Notes under the pieces: model-generated
What the model saw: the letters and a program-made list of their open reading frames with translations, nothing else
Databases searched by the model: none
Told to the model about the DNA's origin: nothing
Origin: Topomyia yanbarensis
Lineage: Eukaryota > Arthropoda > Insecta > Diptera > Culicidae
Assembly: GCF_030247195.1 (NCBI RefSeq)
Contig: NC_080671.1
Span: 205,124,897-205,188,896, forward strand
Direction: 5' to 3'
DNA length: 64,000 nt
Program-made: the position numbers and the translations under genes
Shown: piece by piece, positions 1-11,505 of the stretch
Numbering within the stretch: the first letter of the stretch is position 1
Layout of the letters: the number at the start of each line of letters is the position of its first letter

Positions 1-2249
1 TTGATGAAGTGTATGTTCGCAGCGGAGCGAAAACAGAAACACCCGTACTCCATCAGCGACAATATCGTTGTTTGATATAACCTGATCAGGTCTCCTGGGT
101 GGGCACCCCACCATGTTCCAGTTATTGTCCGGGGAAAATTGATCCTTTGTTGGCATTTCTGTTTCAGATACCTAATGTGACATCCCCAGGTACCTTTAGA
201 GTCGAACCAGACCCCGAGATATTTAAATGTGAAGACATGATTGATCGTTTCACCCATTAATAGAAGCTGGAGTTGCGCCGGCTCGCGCTTCCTAGAAAAA
301 ACAACCAACTCAGTTTTCTCCGTGGAGAACTCAATGCCCAGTTGAAGAGCCCAAGCAGACAAATCGTCCAAGGTATCTTGTAATGGTCTTTGCAAGTCGG
401 CAGCTTTGGGCTCTGTAACAGAGACCACCCCGTCGTCTGCAAGTTGCCTTAGCGTACATGAATTGGCAAGACAATCTTCAATGTTTTTCACGTAAAAATT
501 GTAGAGCAGGGGACTTAGACATGAACCCTGGGGAAGACCCATGTAGCTAAATCGCGATGTTGTTAAATCGCCATGCGAAAAGTGCATGTGCTTTTCAGAT
601 AGCAGGTTTAGTAAAAAGTTATTTAAAATTGGTGAAAGACCATGCTGGTGCAGCTTCTCTGACAGAATGTTGATAGAAACTGAGTCAAAAGCCCCCTTAA
701 TATCCAAGAAGTCTGATGCCATCTGCTCTTTGTTAACATAGGCCATTTGGATTTCTGTAGAAAGCAACGCAAGGCAATCGTTCGTCCCTTTGCCTTTGCG
801 GAAGCCAAATTGTGTATCTGACAGTAAGCCATTTGCTTCAACCCAATTGTCGCGGCGAAACAAGATCATTTTCTCGAACAACTTCCGAATACAGGACAGC
901 ATTGCAATCGGTCGATACGAGTTGTTGTCGGAGGCTGGTTTTTCTGGTTTTTGAATGGTGATGACCTTCACTTGCCTCCAGTCATGAGAAACAATGTTAC
1001 CCTCAAGAAACTTGTTAAATAAATTCAACAAGCGCCTTTTTGCAGTGTCATGCAGATTCTTCAGCAAGTTGAATTTGATTCTGTCTAACCCTGGGGCGTT
1101 ATTGTTGCATGACAAGAGAGCAAGTGAGAATTCGTTCGTTCGCGGTATCGTGAGGAGACGCGGCGCGGTACGTTTTCTGTACCGGGACAGAGTCCGGACA
1201 GATCTTCTTGGCGAAAGCGAATATCCAACGGTTTGAATATTCCACGTTCTCGTTGGTGTTGTTTCGGTTACGCATGCGTCGAACCGTACCCCAAAGAGTG
1301 CTCATCGCTGTTTCTCTCGTTAACCCATTCGACGAACCGGCGCCAATAACTGCGTTTTTTGGCTTTCATTAGACTCTTCATTCGCCTTTCTAACGACGCG
1401 TACTGTTGATAGCTAGCGGGTAACCCGTCTTCCCGGAAGGCCTTATATGCAGTGGACTTCTCCGCGTACAGCTTTGAGCACTCTTTGTCCCACCACGGGG
1501 TGGGAGATCGTCCATGGGTATTCGCGCAGGGTACTGGTTTAGTCTGAGCTTGATTCACGCTGTCGAGAATCAAGCCAGCCAAAAACCTGTACTCTTCCTC
1601 CGGAGGAAGCTCTTGAGTGAATTCGATTTTAACAGATATCGCGGTCGCATAACTCTTCCAATCAATGTTCCGTGTGAGGTCATACGAGACTTTGATTGTT
1701 TCTGATGGTCTTGAACCGTTAGCAATTGAAATTACGATAGACAAATGATCGCTACCGTGGGGATCAGGAATCACCTTCCACATTCAATCTAACTGTAGCG
1801 ATGTCGAGCATAGTGATAAATCCAACGCGCTTGCGCGTGCTGGCGGTGTAGGAATCCGCGTAATTTCTCCCGGATTTAAGATGGTTATGTTGAAATTGTC
1901 GCAAAGATCTTGGATTAATGTTGATCTATTATCATCATGAAGACAGCCTAACACCGTATCGTGCGAGTTAAAGTCTCCCAGAACTCCCCATAAGTACTCC
2001 TCCATAAGGGTTTTCTCGATCCAGACGAATTACACTAAAGTTGTGGAAGTTGAGATTTATATCGGAAGTTAACCAAGTTTCAGATAATACGAAAACATCA
2101 CATTTTAAACTGTTTAGTAAAAATTTGAAGGAATCGATTTTCGGGAGGATACTTCTGCAATTCCACTGTGACACTGACAGTGATCGAATCAGTGACCTCG
2201 TTTGATGACTTAGCCATCGAAGGATACGATCGCTGCAAGGAGGGGCCAT
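1..2249 (-). pseudogene. I-clade LINE ORF2: endonuclease and reverse transcriptase, broken
   Basis: Endonuclease (APE type) starts near 2249. It shows the SQWNCRS start motif, the LSETWL block near 2090, the GDFNSH block near 1965, and a C-terminal PDPHGSDH block near 1750 with the catalytic Asp-His. About 50 residues usual between the YGGVL stretch and GDFNSH are missing, with a frame change near 1990-2005. One in-frame stop lies near 1784. The RT core is open from about 1100 to the left edge in one frame: NNAPGLDRIKF, YRPIAMLSC, QFGFRKGKGTNDC, FLDIKGAFDS, GLPQGSCLSPLL, and QLADDGVV at about 430-455. RT would nick and copy element RNA at the target. Leu replaces the usual Tyr before ADD, which is common in the I clade. 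The frame is still open at base 1, so the C-terminal domains lie outside the window. Confidence 0.85.
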
Positions 2250-3062
2250 TTAGCAGTCAACTGTTTCAAATATGTTTGCACCATAGGGAAAAAATGTATC
2301 AGAATACTTTTAAGAGGATCAGTAACATTGAAAGCTGTGAAAATTAAGTCTACTATGTCAGAAAATTGCATTAGTCCGTTACTGGACTGAGTAACTGCTT
2401 GAAAAAAGGGGACACTTGGGGTTTTTGGTGTCCCTGGAAGTGGTGGATACTCCTTGTTAAAATTAAAATTTCCAAGTCCTGGAGCAAATTGCTTAGGATT
2501 TAGTGCATCATCTCCGTTGGATTTATTGATTGTAGTTGGCGCACTCTGAGGGGACGACACCTTAGCATCCTTACGAGGCAATTTAGGGGAGGCTAGATTT
2601 CTCCTCTTCCTGGATTCCCCTGGGTTAACCAAAGATGTTCCCTCTTGTGGGTCGTCAGATTCTTGCTCAACGCCAGCCAAAAGAGCACAGGAATTTTCGG
2701 AAGAGACAGATGGCGAAGCATTCTTAGGAATTTCTGCATAAGAGGGCTTCGAGCGTTCCTTAAGGGAGCGCTTAATTTTATCCCCGCGCTGTTTGTACGC
2801 GGAGCATGATTTAAGATCACGCGGAAGGCCCCCGCAGTAAATACACTTTTCAGTTTCTCTACCGCAAGCGTCATCCTAATGCTCTCCCTCGCATTTGCCT
2901 CAATTTTTCTTATTGCCACACTATGTTGCTGTGTGGCCCAGCTGCTTGCAATTGCTGCAGTTCATTACCCGCGGATTATCCAGGAGGACATAGTTGGGGA
3001 GGGAAGACCCGGAGAAAGTCACCCGAAGCGAGTCTGACGAATAAGTTGTCTTATTATTCTCA

Positions 3063-3067
3063 GTTTT
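3063..3067. repeat. Target-site duplication GTTTT, left copy
   Basis: GTTTT here and at 5274-5278 bracket the 2,206-bp insertion. Collapsing them gives CTCAGTTTTTGTTG, which reads in frame through LINE ORF1 on the minus strand (AAAAC on that strand). Confidence 0.75.
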
Positions 3068-5273
3068 GCCTTTCTCATATAAAGAAAGGCTATGCAATCA
3101 CTGTAAAAATCGACTTTTTAACCGAGGCCCGGAGGGCCGAGTGTCATACACCATTCGATTCAGTTCGTTGAGATCGGCAAATGTCTGTGTGTATGTGTGT
3201 GTATGTGTGTGTGTCATTTAAACTCACACAATTTTCTCAGAGATGGCTGAACCGATTTTCGCAAACTTAGTTTCATCTGAAAGGTATAACCATAAGCTGC
3301 TATTGAATTTTTAGTTAATCCGACTTCCGGTTCCGGAGTTACGGGTTGAAGAGTGCGGTCACACAGCAAATTCCCATATAAACTGGTACCACCATGATGT
3401 TAATGTAAAACATATTAAAATTGATGTAACATTACTCTAGTTTGCGGGTCTGGATCACTAATGATCAATTAAAGCAGCTTTGACCACATTGGCCACCTAT
3501 GACGGTTCATGACGCCCCCGGGGAACCCGCCAAGTTCCTAAGCTAATATCGCACCCATTTCCCAACGAATTCTCTACCGATTTTTACAAACTTGATTTCA
3601 AATGAAAGATACAGTAATACCGTTGACTGCTGCTGAATTTTATTCGGTTCTGACTCTTACTTCCGAAGTTACAGGGGTGCTAGTAAGGATACACTGGAAT
3701 TTCCCATATAAATCGGTTTAATCGTAATACCTCAGAGGCTAAAACTATTGAAATGTTCACCAAATTACTTCTAATCGCAGATCTAGATCACTGATTGCCA
3801 ATCAAACATTCTTTGAATATATTGTCCACTATCGAAGATTCCGGAAGTTCGGAATTCCGGGCATATTCCACAATTAAAGTCACATCGGTTCTGCGGTGAT
3901 GATTGAACCGATTTTCTCAAACCAAGTCTCAAATGGAAGGCAAAATATGCAGTTGAGTATTGCGTCGCCGCCCCTCCCCCCTTGCCTTGCCCTTACACCT
4001 CCCTCTTTCATCACTCCTCTCCCCTTGGACCACCCTCACGCCCGCATTTCCTTCATCCACCCCGTATACCGAAATAAGATGAAGGATTTCTGATGCACCA
4101 TCCACTCCCACTCTACTAACCCCCATTCCCTCCACTTTCAAACCCATTCCCCCAACATTTCAAAATATAATCACATGAAGATAACATTGAACTCATGCTG
4201 ATTAAGCTAATTAAATATTATTCTTTTGCCTTTCTCATATAAAAAGGTTATGCAATTGCTCCAAAAACCGACTTTCTAACCGAGGCCCGGAGGGCCGAGT
4301 CTCATATAACATTCGACTCAGTTCGCCGAGATCGCAAAATATCTGTTTGTATGTATGTGTGTATGTATGTGTGTATGTATGTATGTATGTATGTATGTAT
4401 GTATGTATGTATGTATGTATGTATGTATGTATGTTTGTATGTGTGTGTATGTGCGGATTTGTTAACAAAATGTCCACATCGGTTTCTCGGAGATGGCTGA
4501 ACCGATTTTTACAAACTAAGATTCAAATGAAAGGTATAATATTCCCATAGGTTGCTATTGAATTTCATTTTCTACCGACATCTTGTTCCGGATTACGAGT
4601 TGAAGAGTATGGTTACAAAACAAAATTTGTTGATTTGTCCACATCGGTTTCTCGGAATTTTCTGAACCGATTTGGCAAACTTGATTTTAAATAAAAGGTT
4701 CATCAGCTGCTGTTGAATTTTGTGTGGATCCGAGTTCTGGTTCCTAAATTACAGGGTGATACGTACGATCACGCAGCAAATCCCGATTCTAACGAATTCT
4801 GCGATGAATGTAAAAAGGTGATTTTTTTCCAAAATGTAAACACAACTGTTGAATTTGTAGATCTAGGTCACCAACAGTCATTCAAGGTCTCTTTGGCCAC
4901 ACTGGCCACCATCGACGGATCCGGAAGCATCCAAATTCAGAATAACGGTTATATTGGTTTCTCGAAAATGGCTAGACCGATTTGATCAACTTAGTCTCAA
5001 ATGAAAGGTGTTGCGTCCCCGGAAACTGATATTAAATTCAATCTCCATCCGACTTCCAGCTCCGGAGTTACGGGTTGTGGAGTGCGATTACATAGAAAAC
5101 TCCGATTCAAACCGATACCGCGATGAATGCAAAAAGGTGCTCTTATATATACTTATCAAGTGTAATAAGAATGAAAGACATTTCCATAATGTTATATTGT
5201 ACGAACCAGCTATTAAATCATAGTTTGTAGAAATGAGAAAGGCACAATTGCACCTCTAGGTGGATTAATACAG
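3068..5273 (-). mobile_element. 2.2-kb non-coding, hairpin-ended modular repeat (copy A)
   Basis: Full-length copy flanked by GTTTT TSDs. Read on the minus strand, it starts near 5273 with CTGTATTAATCCACCTAGAG and ends at 3068 in a terminal hairpin (stem GCCTTTCT/AGAAAGGC, 3068-3090). A GC palindrome (CGAGGCCCGGAGGGCCGAG) lies at 3123-3141 and a TG/TATG microsatellite at about 3183-3215. An internal second set of the same parts sits at 4228-4247 (hairpin), 4281-4299 (GC palindrome) and 4345-4446 (TATG tract), so the element is two modules joined head to tail. Each module carries degenerate units with the words ACCGATTTT..AAACTT and CAAATGAAAGGTAT, seen near 3250, 3577, 3905, 4500, 4666 and 4976. 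No convincing protein is encoded; short ORFs such as 5008-5223 are conserved only because copies are young. I do not recognise a named family. Confidence 0.8.
4345..4446. repeat. (TATG)n microsatellite inside copy A
   Basis: About 100 bp of TATG/TGTG tetranucleotides next to the internal GC palindrome and hairpin. The same position is held by (CACACATA)-type tracts in the other copies, so the tract is a standing part of the repeat family. Confidence 0.9.
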
Positions 5274-5278
5274 GTTTT
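5274..5278. repeat. Target-site duplication GTTTT, right copy
   Basis: Matches 3063-3067 and ends the insertion into LINE ORF1. Confidence 0.75.
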
Positions 5279-5936
5279 TGTTGAATACAATTGCTTGCAT
5301 TCCAGAATCTTCACATGTTGAAGTGAGGGGTCCTTAAAGCTACCAAATCCGTACTTCAACACGTCTTCGCACTTCAAACCCGGTTCGGCGACGACCCCAT
5401 CGATCTCCACTGCCACACAAGGTACATAGACTTAAATTGCGTAGTAAAACGCTCGCTGCGAGCAATCTGCTTTGCCTGGTCGAGGTCATTCACTGATATG
5501 CATATCTTATTAGCTCTAACACGTGTTATCTGAGCTACGGCCGGGTAGTTAGCAGTCAGCTCCTGTGAGATCTCTAAAATATTAAGCGATTTTGTGATGG
5601 GCCTGAAATAGACCACCCAGGGTCCATTTCAACTGGGTGCGTATGTTTTAATGCGAGGAGGACTGGGGGAATCAGGGGAGGGAGTAATTTCAGGTTTAAC
5701 CGGTAAATCCATGGGAATATCATTCCCATCCAATGTTACTTCGCCCTCGGCCATTTAGGCACGAGGATAGCATGTGGTGTAAACGAGAAATGAAATTTAT
5801 ATTCAGGGGAAAGGAAAGATATAGAGACTGATCTGGGAAAAGGAAATGAAAGAAAAAAAATACTTAGCTTATGTAGCGGCGTGTCCGCTTATTCTGGTAT
5901 TCACTTTACCAGTCTGGGCACCGGCGAGCAAAGACT

Positions 5937-7492
5937 GCCTCAAACGATGGTTGACCTTCACTGACAATATACATTCTTATTCACTTTATGCACGGCACCA
6001 GAAAACGAACTGCTTCGATCGAGAGCTCGGAGAGTTATTATTCCTTGATTTTGTTTGGATGATACAACTAATCCGAAACAATTCGCCTCCGACATACTCA
6101 ACTCCTAAAAAGTGCAAAATGCATTAATTTAAACAATAATATTTCATAACGTATTTTTAAAATATAGTCATACCTGTAGAGCACCTATTTTCCTGAAAAC
6201 TAAAGATGGCGATATTTTCATCGGTGGGTAAACTATATAGATTTTATGATTGAGCGTCAGAATATTCGAAAGTAATTATTTTGAGCATTGCAGAAATACA
6301 ATACATTGCGACAAAGCAATTGATTTTAGCCATGTGATGTTTTGGAATGAACTCCCCTTTATTTGATATCATCGAATCGATGATTAATCCCCCTAATAGT
6401 GAGTTGCGATATTTATTTTCTTCAATAATTCAGATAGAAAAATACTCACTGCAGTAAAATTATAGAAAAACTTACCATGCTGGCTGTTGGTTTGGAAGTG
6501 TGCAGTTTGATCACAGAACGAGCACGCATTAATGTGCATCGCCTGCGTTGATTGTTGAAAACAGACTGATTAGCTTTTGATGTCTTTCTGCCGGTTCATC
6601 GCACACCACGCTTGCGTGTGCAAAGTACATAACCAATCATGTAGAATGACAAAAGTGTTACGCGTTGTTGCAACATTAGGTTTCGTGCGATAATATTGCT
6701 TGAGAACGAAAAATGGATGCAAACATTCGTACATATTTATTAGATTGATTAACCTATCTCGTCATTTCGTTCTATACTACTGTAGATTCACTCGATTCTT
6801 GCACAGATGAACACAGCATATGGACTTCTCACTAAAAGCTTATAACTGAGCACCTGTGTAAGTATTGTATCCGTAGTTTATGATCGTTGCAACCAATAGT
6901 GAGCAAGTACTGTTCTCATAGAGCATTATTGCAAAATCCGGAAACATTTACCTCGCCTATCTACCCCTTCAACTCACCTTTACGATTTTCAATATGACGA
7001 AACAAGATTTTAAAAAAGCAATTAGAAATTTAGGATGAATTATTATTAAGTTATATTTGTGCGACAACTGTCGAAGATGAAATAAATAAATAAATAAATA
7101 AATAATATCTTCTACAACATTTTCACATCCAATTGTTCGAACGTTGTCTTGTGTATCCACTAGACAAAAGTTTGATGCAAGTTTTTCAGGATAATTCGAA
7201 TTTTTTCCGTCATCTTTCATACTTGTTATTCATAAGAATTTAATTTTTTTCTGAATATTTTCGGGGAGAGGCGGAATGTTTAGTTTTTGCTCCATGCACC
7301 CTCCCTTTTGGATGCGTACCCCGCCCCGAAGAATCCTTTCATCAAACACAAAAGAGCCAACACGCCTCAAATATACTCAAACATACGGTATGGGGTTTGA
7401 ACAGTGCTAATAAAATGCAATTTATACAGACGAGAGTTAATATAGTAGTTTGAAATGATAATCATAATCTAACGCTCATCTCTGACTTGGAA
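5937..7492. other. Non-coding stretch without recognised gene
   Basis: AT-rich sequence beyond the LINE 5' end. Apart from the short LINE-tail-like piece at about 7015-7106, I see no gene or repeat that I can name. Confidence 0.6.
7015..7106 (+). mobile_element. LINE 3' tail fragment with (AAAT)n
   Basis: The sequence GTGCGACAACTGTCGAAGATG followed by about six AAAT repeats looks like the 3' end of a CR1/Jockey-type LINE. It resembles the 3' end of the LINE at 34986-35930, which also passes from its stop codon through TTAGGAT-like sequence into a TAAAT-rich tail. No coding sequence remains. Confidence 0.45.
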
Positions 7493-8380
7493 TTGCGTAT
7501 TAGGGTGGGACAAAAATTAGATTCCAGCTCCGAGTAACTTTTCAGGTACCATTTGGGTCCTAGAACAACTGTGGAAATTCTTAGCTCGATCGGTGAAACT
7601 ATATTTTTGCGCCGACTGTTTAAAGTTTACATGGGATTTTGTATGGGAAAATGAACTTTTGCAAAATAATTTCTCCAGGAGTCGCCCATTACTTCTTAAA
7701 AATAAATCGTTACGTGGCTTTTATAGGAAATTTATCAAAGAAACAATGTCTCGAAAACCACGAAACGATCTGACGCTCGAGAAAAAAGTTATTAAGCAGA
7801 AACCGATCGATGCTCTGACGATTGATAAAATATTCATTTTTTCTAGCACCACTGCTGCTGGTAGTCCAATTATACGCAATTTTGTTTTAATCCTCTCTTA
7901 ATGTGTCTAAATCGTTTATCTATAGTAATTGGCCACTTCGAAAGGTTTTGAGGGATAAATTGAGGCTTCTTTTGTACATAATAAGAAAAAGTTAAAATTT
8001 TTGTATATGCAGTGATGCTATGAAAAGTGAAATTTTCATCAATCTTCAGGGCATCAATCGGTTTTTACTTACTAACTTTTTCCACAAGTATCAGATCGTT
8101 TTGCAGTCTTCTAGACTTTGTTTCCTTGACAAATTTCCTATAAAAATCAGACATCTACTTATTTATAGGAGATAACGGGCGACTCTTGAAAGAATTAATT
8201 TGCAAAAGACAATTTCCCCATACGAAATCCCATGTAAACTTTAAACAGTGGGCGCAAAAATATAGTTTCACCAATCGAGCTAAAAATTTGGGTAGTTCTG
8301 GGAGCTAAATGGAACCCAAAAAGTTACTCGGAGCCAAATTTTATTTTTTTCATATAACCATGTCCCACTCTATTGCGTAT
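7493..8380. mobile_element. hAT-like fold-back MITE with 8-bp TSD TTGCGTAT
   Basis: The element occupies 7501-8372 (872 bp). Its ends are TAGGGTGGGACAAAAA and, inverted, TAGAGTGGGACATG. The two arms are imperfect inverted repeats of roughly 350 bp (7501-about 7850 and about 8020-8372), so the element can fold on itself almost completely. TTGCGTAT occurs at 7493-7500 and 8373-8380 as an exact 8-bp duplication, as hAT-family transposases make. No transposase is encoded; the small ORF at 7593-7901 lies inside one arm and is not a gene. Confidence 0.85.
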
Positions 8381-9829
8381 AGGTCCGCCACCCCCTTCTG
8401 GCCCATCATTCAGCGGTATGTTGAATGCAGAATGGCAACGAAATTTATGCGTACCTATTAAGTATTATGACTCAAGTTAGGACCTACATATATACATTTT
8501 GAATTCGAATTTATAGGCTGGGGTTGGAAAAGCCCAAGAAAACGATTCCAACTAGATGGGTAAACCGATTCAGTTTAGTGAGCGAATCATGTCCGATTCA
8601 CTCACAAAAAATCGAGATTAAGGTAATATCTGTTTGATTTTGATTTCATTTGCTAGCATCTTATTAGGAACATCGTGCATCATTAGTTCGGTGCAGCGCA
8701 TTCATTCAGTTGTTTTCGGTTCAAATTCGATTTAAGTTTCAAACGGAATTTCGTTTCTGTGCATCAGACATAGATTATGCAGTTCATTTATGATCTAAAA
8801 TGTACAAGATGCCATGGCACCTTCTGAATTTGTTCACATATATCAAAAGAACGCTTTTAATTTATATTTTCTCTGAACTGAATACATTCGTTTCTGCGTG
8901 AAACTTCAGTCAGCCTGAAAGTGAATGAAAAAAGGAGGCAATGAAACTGGATACTGGTGTTGGTAAAGGCACGCTGTAGGTAATAGCAACTTTTACAAAA
9001 ACTATTCCGCTCTCAATGTTATAATTATGGACTCGGTGTTTCGGATTTGATTTTTTAACGCCTGTTTTATGTGTTTTAACAAAGTTTCCTTGCAGTACAT
9101 AGTCGACTGAAGTTTATTAAATATGCAGTGTTTGTTTAGTCGACGGAGGTCAAAAGAACAAATAAAGAAGACCTTTGAATGCATACCCATTCGAAATTTA
9201 TGCATTTTGCTAACATCTGCTTGGACGGACAATTTTATGCCTAGTGTATGTACAGCCAATTAAACAGCATGTCAGTTTTACCCCAACAAACAGTGCTTCC
9301 ACCCTAAAAGAAAAGCGACCATAAATACATTTTACGAGAATTTTGTCATAGAACCACGTATTTTTAATGTTTTTAGGGTAGCTAATCTCAAATTTGAAAC
9401 AGAAATTTTAGAATAATCAAGGAGCAGCAACTGATGCAAATGACATGCTACAGAGGTAGATACAACTTGCTTAAAAGATCCCGGATCCGGCAGAACAACA
9501 CTTTAGAATGGTGGGGAGCGACAGTGTTTCGAATTTCACTAAACAAAATTTCAATAATTGATTCATTATATGTAAATCGGGCTAAATACCTACCGGCCTA
9601 CATTGTCCTATGTCTGAACGAAGCTTTACTTTCTAATTTCAATTTTTCTTTATTTTTGATACTTGATAATTTTTAAGAGCTAACTAGTGAGTCTAAAATT
9701 ATAAATAAACAGTTATATGCTATACTTATAAAAATAAATTTTAAAAACAATAGTTGCATGCTAATATAAACCATATGTATGGGTTACCCACAGTTTCTCT
9801 TATAATCTAAATATTAAATCTATATTTAT
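8381..9829. other. Non-coding stretch, likely 3' flank of the Amt gene
   Basis: AT-rich, with no ORF resembling a known protein. It lies downstream of the transporter stop codon on the minus strand, so the part nearest 9829 is probably its 3' UTR. An AATAAA overlaps the stop region but is too close to be sure of its use. Confidence 0.5.
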
Positions 9830-10237
9830 TTAGTCAATCCATGCGAAGTTTTGGTCGTTTCTCTCTTGATGCGTACTATTCTCACTCGTTCCAGTGATTA
9901 CAAATGGCTTATTGCCACCAGCGACATTGTTGGTAAATTTTCCGTCATATCCGTAATTATCAGCGTATGACGGATTATTTTTTCGCTGCAGTTTACGAAG
10001 TTTAAACGAATCTTTATTTGAAGCCACGTTGTGGGAAGTACTGTTTTCTTTTAAAATCTTCTGGGGGGACATTTTGTCCATGAATGCTCGCCATTCGTAA
10101 AGCTTTTGGCTGGCGGCACGAATTTCATTCACACACTGATCATGGCCAGGGTTTCTTCCGATAGCTGGAGCGTTTATGACATCATCCAAATCAACCTTCA
10201 GAGGTGCTAGCGCTGATAGAGCTCTCGAGATTCCAAT
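9830..10237 (-). CDS. Amt: Ammonium transporter (Amt family), last coding exon
   Basis: The exon starts after a TTTCAG acceptor at 10240-10238 and ends at TAA 9830-9832. It joins in phase 0 to the exon at 18890-19433, giving HRIRHSQ followed by IGISRALSALAPL. It encodes about 135 residues of cytoplasmic tail: a conserved stretch (SRALSALAPLKVDLDDVINAP, then IRAASQKLYEW) followed by a polar, Asn/Ser/Lys-rich region ending NFAWID. Insect Amt proteins carry such a tail after the last membrane helix. The 8.65-kb intron before it is filled with MITEs. The open frame continues upstream of the acceptor to 10267, but that part is intron. Confidence 0.85.
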   Translation of the reverse strand: MGISRALSALAPLKVDLDDVINAPAIGRNPGHDQCVNEIRAASQKLYEWRAFMDKMSPQKILKENSTSHNVASNKDSFKLRKLQRKNNPSYADNYGYDGKFTNNVAGGNKPFVITGTSENSTHQERNDQNFAWID

Positions 10238-11263
10238 CTGAAATATTATAACGTGTAATGAAGGCACTTGTGGTGGATTGTGGTAAAATTCTAAACTACT
10301 GGTTAATTAAATTCTGACCTCGGCAGCCCTTGAGCCTTGAACGACGATCAACCATTATTATCGTAGAAGTTACAAACTGGTTATGCTCAAGGATATAACA
10401 AGCGTCCGTTCTATTGGTCAGTGCTAAATGTCAATAGTTTTTGTGAAAACTACGGATGGACGATTCACGTTCGCTTTGTGTGATCAATTATTCACTACCC
10501 AGCCTTTTATCTAGAGAGATTTCATTAGCTGATTTTTACAATTGCCTTTAAATTAATTATTTACACTAAGTTCAACTATGCAATTTCTAGTCAGTAAAGT
10601 GAAACAATCCCATGCAAGTTGCGCTTATTTACTGATTTTCTGAGAAAAATCCCCGAGTCACTTTTACCAAAAAAAATGATTAACTCTCCTATTCATTCTT
10701 CTAAGTTGTTCAAAATATTTGTTTTAAAGATTGTAAAAAATGATTACGCAGTGTTTGATTGTGTGAATCAAAAATGCAAAAGATGCTCGAAATAATTCAA
10801 TTCCACAATAATTAAATTACAGCGAATCTGTAGACGTAGGTAGCCGGATTTTCAAAAAAAAAAAAACGTTAACGGGTCCTCCGCAAAAGCGGTTTCAAAA
10901 AATCATTTTTTTACATTTTTCTATTTTAAAACGTATGGTGAAGTGCCTATTTTCACCATACTAAGGAGGGCGCCTCACTGATTCATTATTTACTCGGCCT
11001 ACAAACAATGGAGTGCGTACAAATTGGCATCAACAGCTTTACTTTGTTGTTAATTACCAAGATAATAACATACATGCGCTGAAAACAGTGAAATTCTCGT
11101 GTTTGAGCGCAACGAAAACACGAATCGAGTGCCCCTATTGTTGCGATACCATTTGACTCAATGCGTTGAACAAAGATGGCAGACACTGCTCTAACCAACG
11201 GCTTAAAATGGGTAGCGTAGTAATAGAAACAGAGCGATAATAAGCTCATCACCCTATTACAAA

Positions 11264-11505
11264 TCTCGACAAACATATGATTACGGCCTAAAAGCCAACT
11301 GTCAAAATCCACTTTGAATGAAAATTCCAGACACACCGTTACTAGTCGAACACAGTTCACAACAGTTTATGAAAGAGCAAACTTTTCTCTTTTATTTACT
11401 ATCAACATCTGTGATTGGCGTATAACGATTTGTCCGGAATTTCCATGCAAAGTGGATTTTGACAGTTGGCTTTTAGGCCGTAATCATATGTTTGTCGAGA
11501 AATAT
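11264..11505. repeat. Fold-back repeat in Amt intron
   Basis: About 70 bp at 11264-11333 (CTCGACAAACATATGATTACG onward) recurs inverted at 11433-11505 with few changes, including the words GGCCTAAAAGCCAACTGTC and AAATCCACTTTG. The spacer is about 100 bp. This is a MITE-like hairpin with no ORF of its own. Confidence 0.7.

Larger units (their letters stand above)
2210..5754 (-). pseudogene. I-clade LINE ORF1 (gag-like, zinc knuckles), split by insertion
   Basis: Nucleic-acid-binding ORF1. The probable start ATG is at 5754 (MAEGEVTLDGNDIP). A TGA follows about 40 codons later, just before the conserved WVVYFRPITKSLNI block, and a frame change lies near 5420. The N-terminal half (RRM/PRE-C2HC-like fold, inferred) runs to CKQLYST at about 5285. 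It resumes beyond the insertion at 3062 with ENNKTTYSSDSLRVTF, then PNYVLLDN, then three knuckles around 2945-2810: CSNCKQLGHTAT, KCEGEH and CIYCGG. The knuckle stretch holds at least three in-frame stops. The tail is Pro/Ser rich and ends in a stop at 2210, next to or overlapping ORF2. Removing 3068-5273 and one GTTTT copy restores the codon order ST-KT-ENN. Confidence 0.8.
1..5936 (-). mobile_element. I-clade non-LTR retrotransposon, degraded, 3' end beyond left edge
   Basis: A LINE read right to left. Its 5' end is probably near 5936, where the sense strand begins CAGTCTTTGC; I-clade elements often start with CAGT (inference). In order it holds a short leader, ORF1 (gag-like, 5754 down to about 2210) and ORF2 (endonuclease then reverse transcriptase, about 2249 down to base 1). 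ORF1 is interrupted by a separate 2,206-bp element at 3068-5273. Stops, frameshifts and an internal deletion show that it is dead. The clade call rests on the RT core with an LADD catalytic box and a GLPQGS motif, three CCHC-type knuckles in ORF1, and the overall order; I-clade elements also carry RNase H, which would lie outside the window to the left. Confidence 0.85.

Noticed and set aside
4235..4550. Open frames rich in Tyr-Val-Cys or Ile-His-Thr-Tyr
   Set aside because: Products of the (TATG)n tract inside the hairpin-ended repeat.
5846..6127. Possible small secreted protein ORF
   Set aside because: Overlaps the LINE 5' leader on the opposite strand, has no conserved features, and passes through TE sequence.
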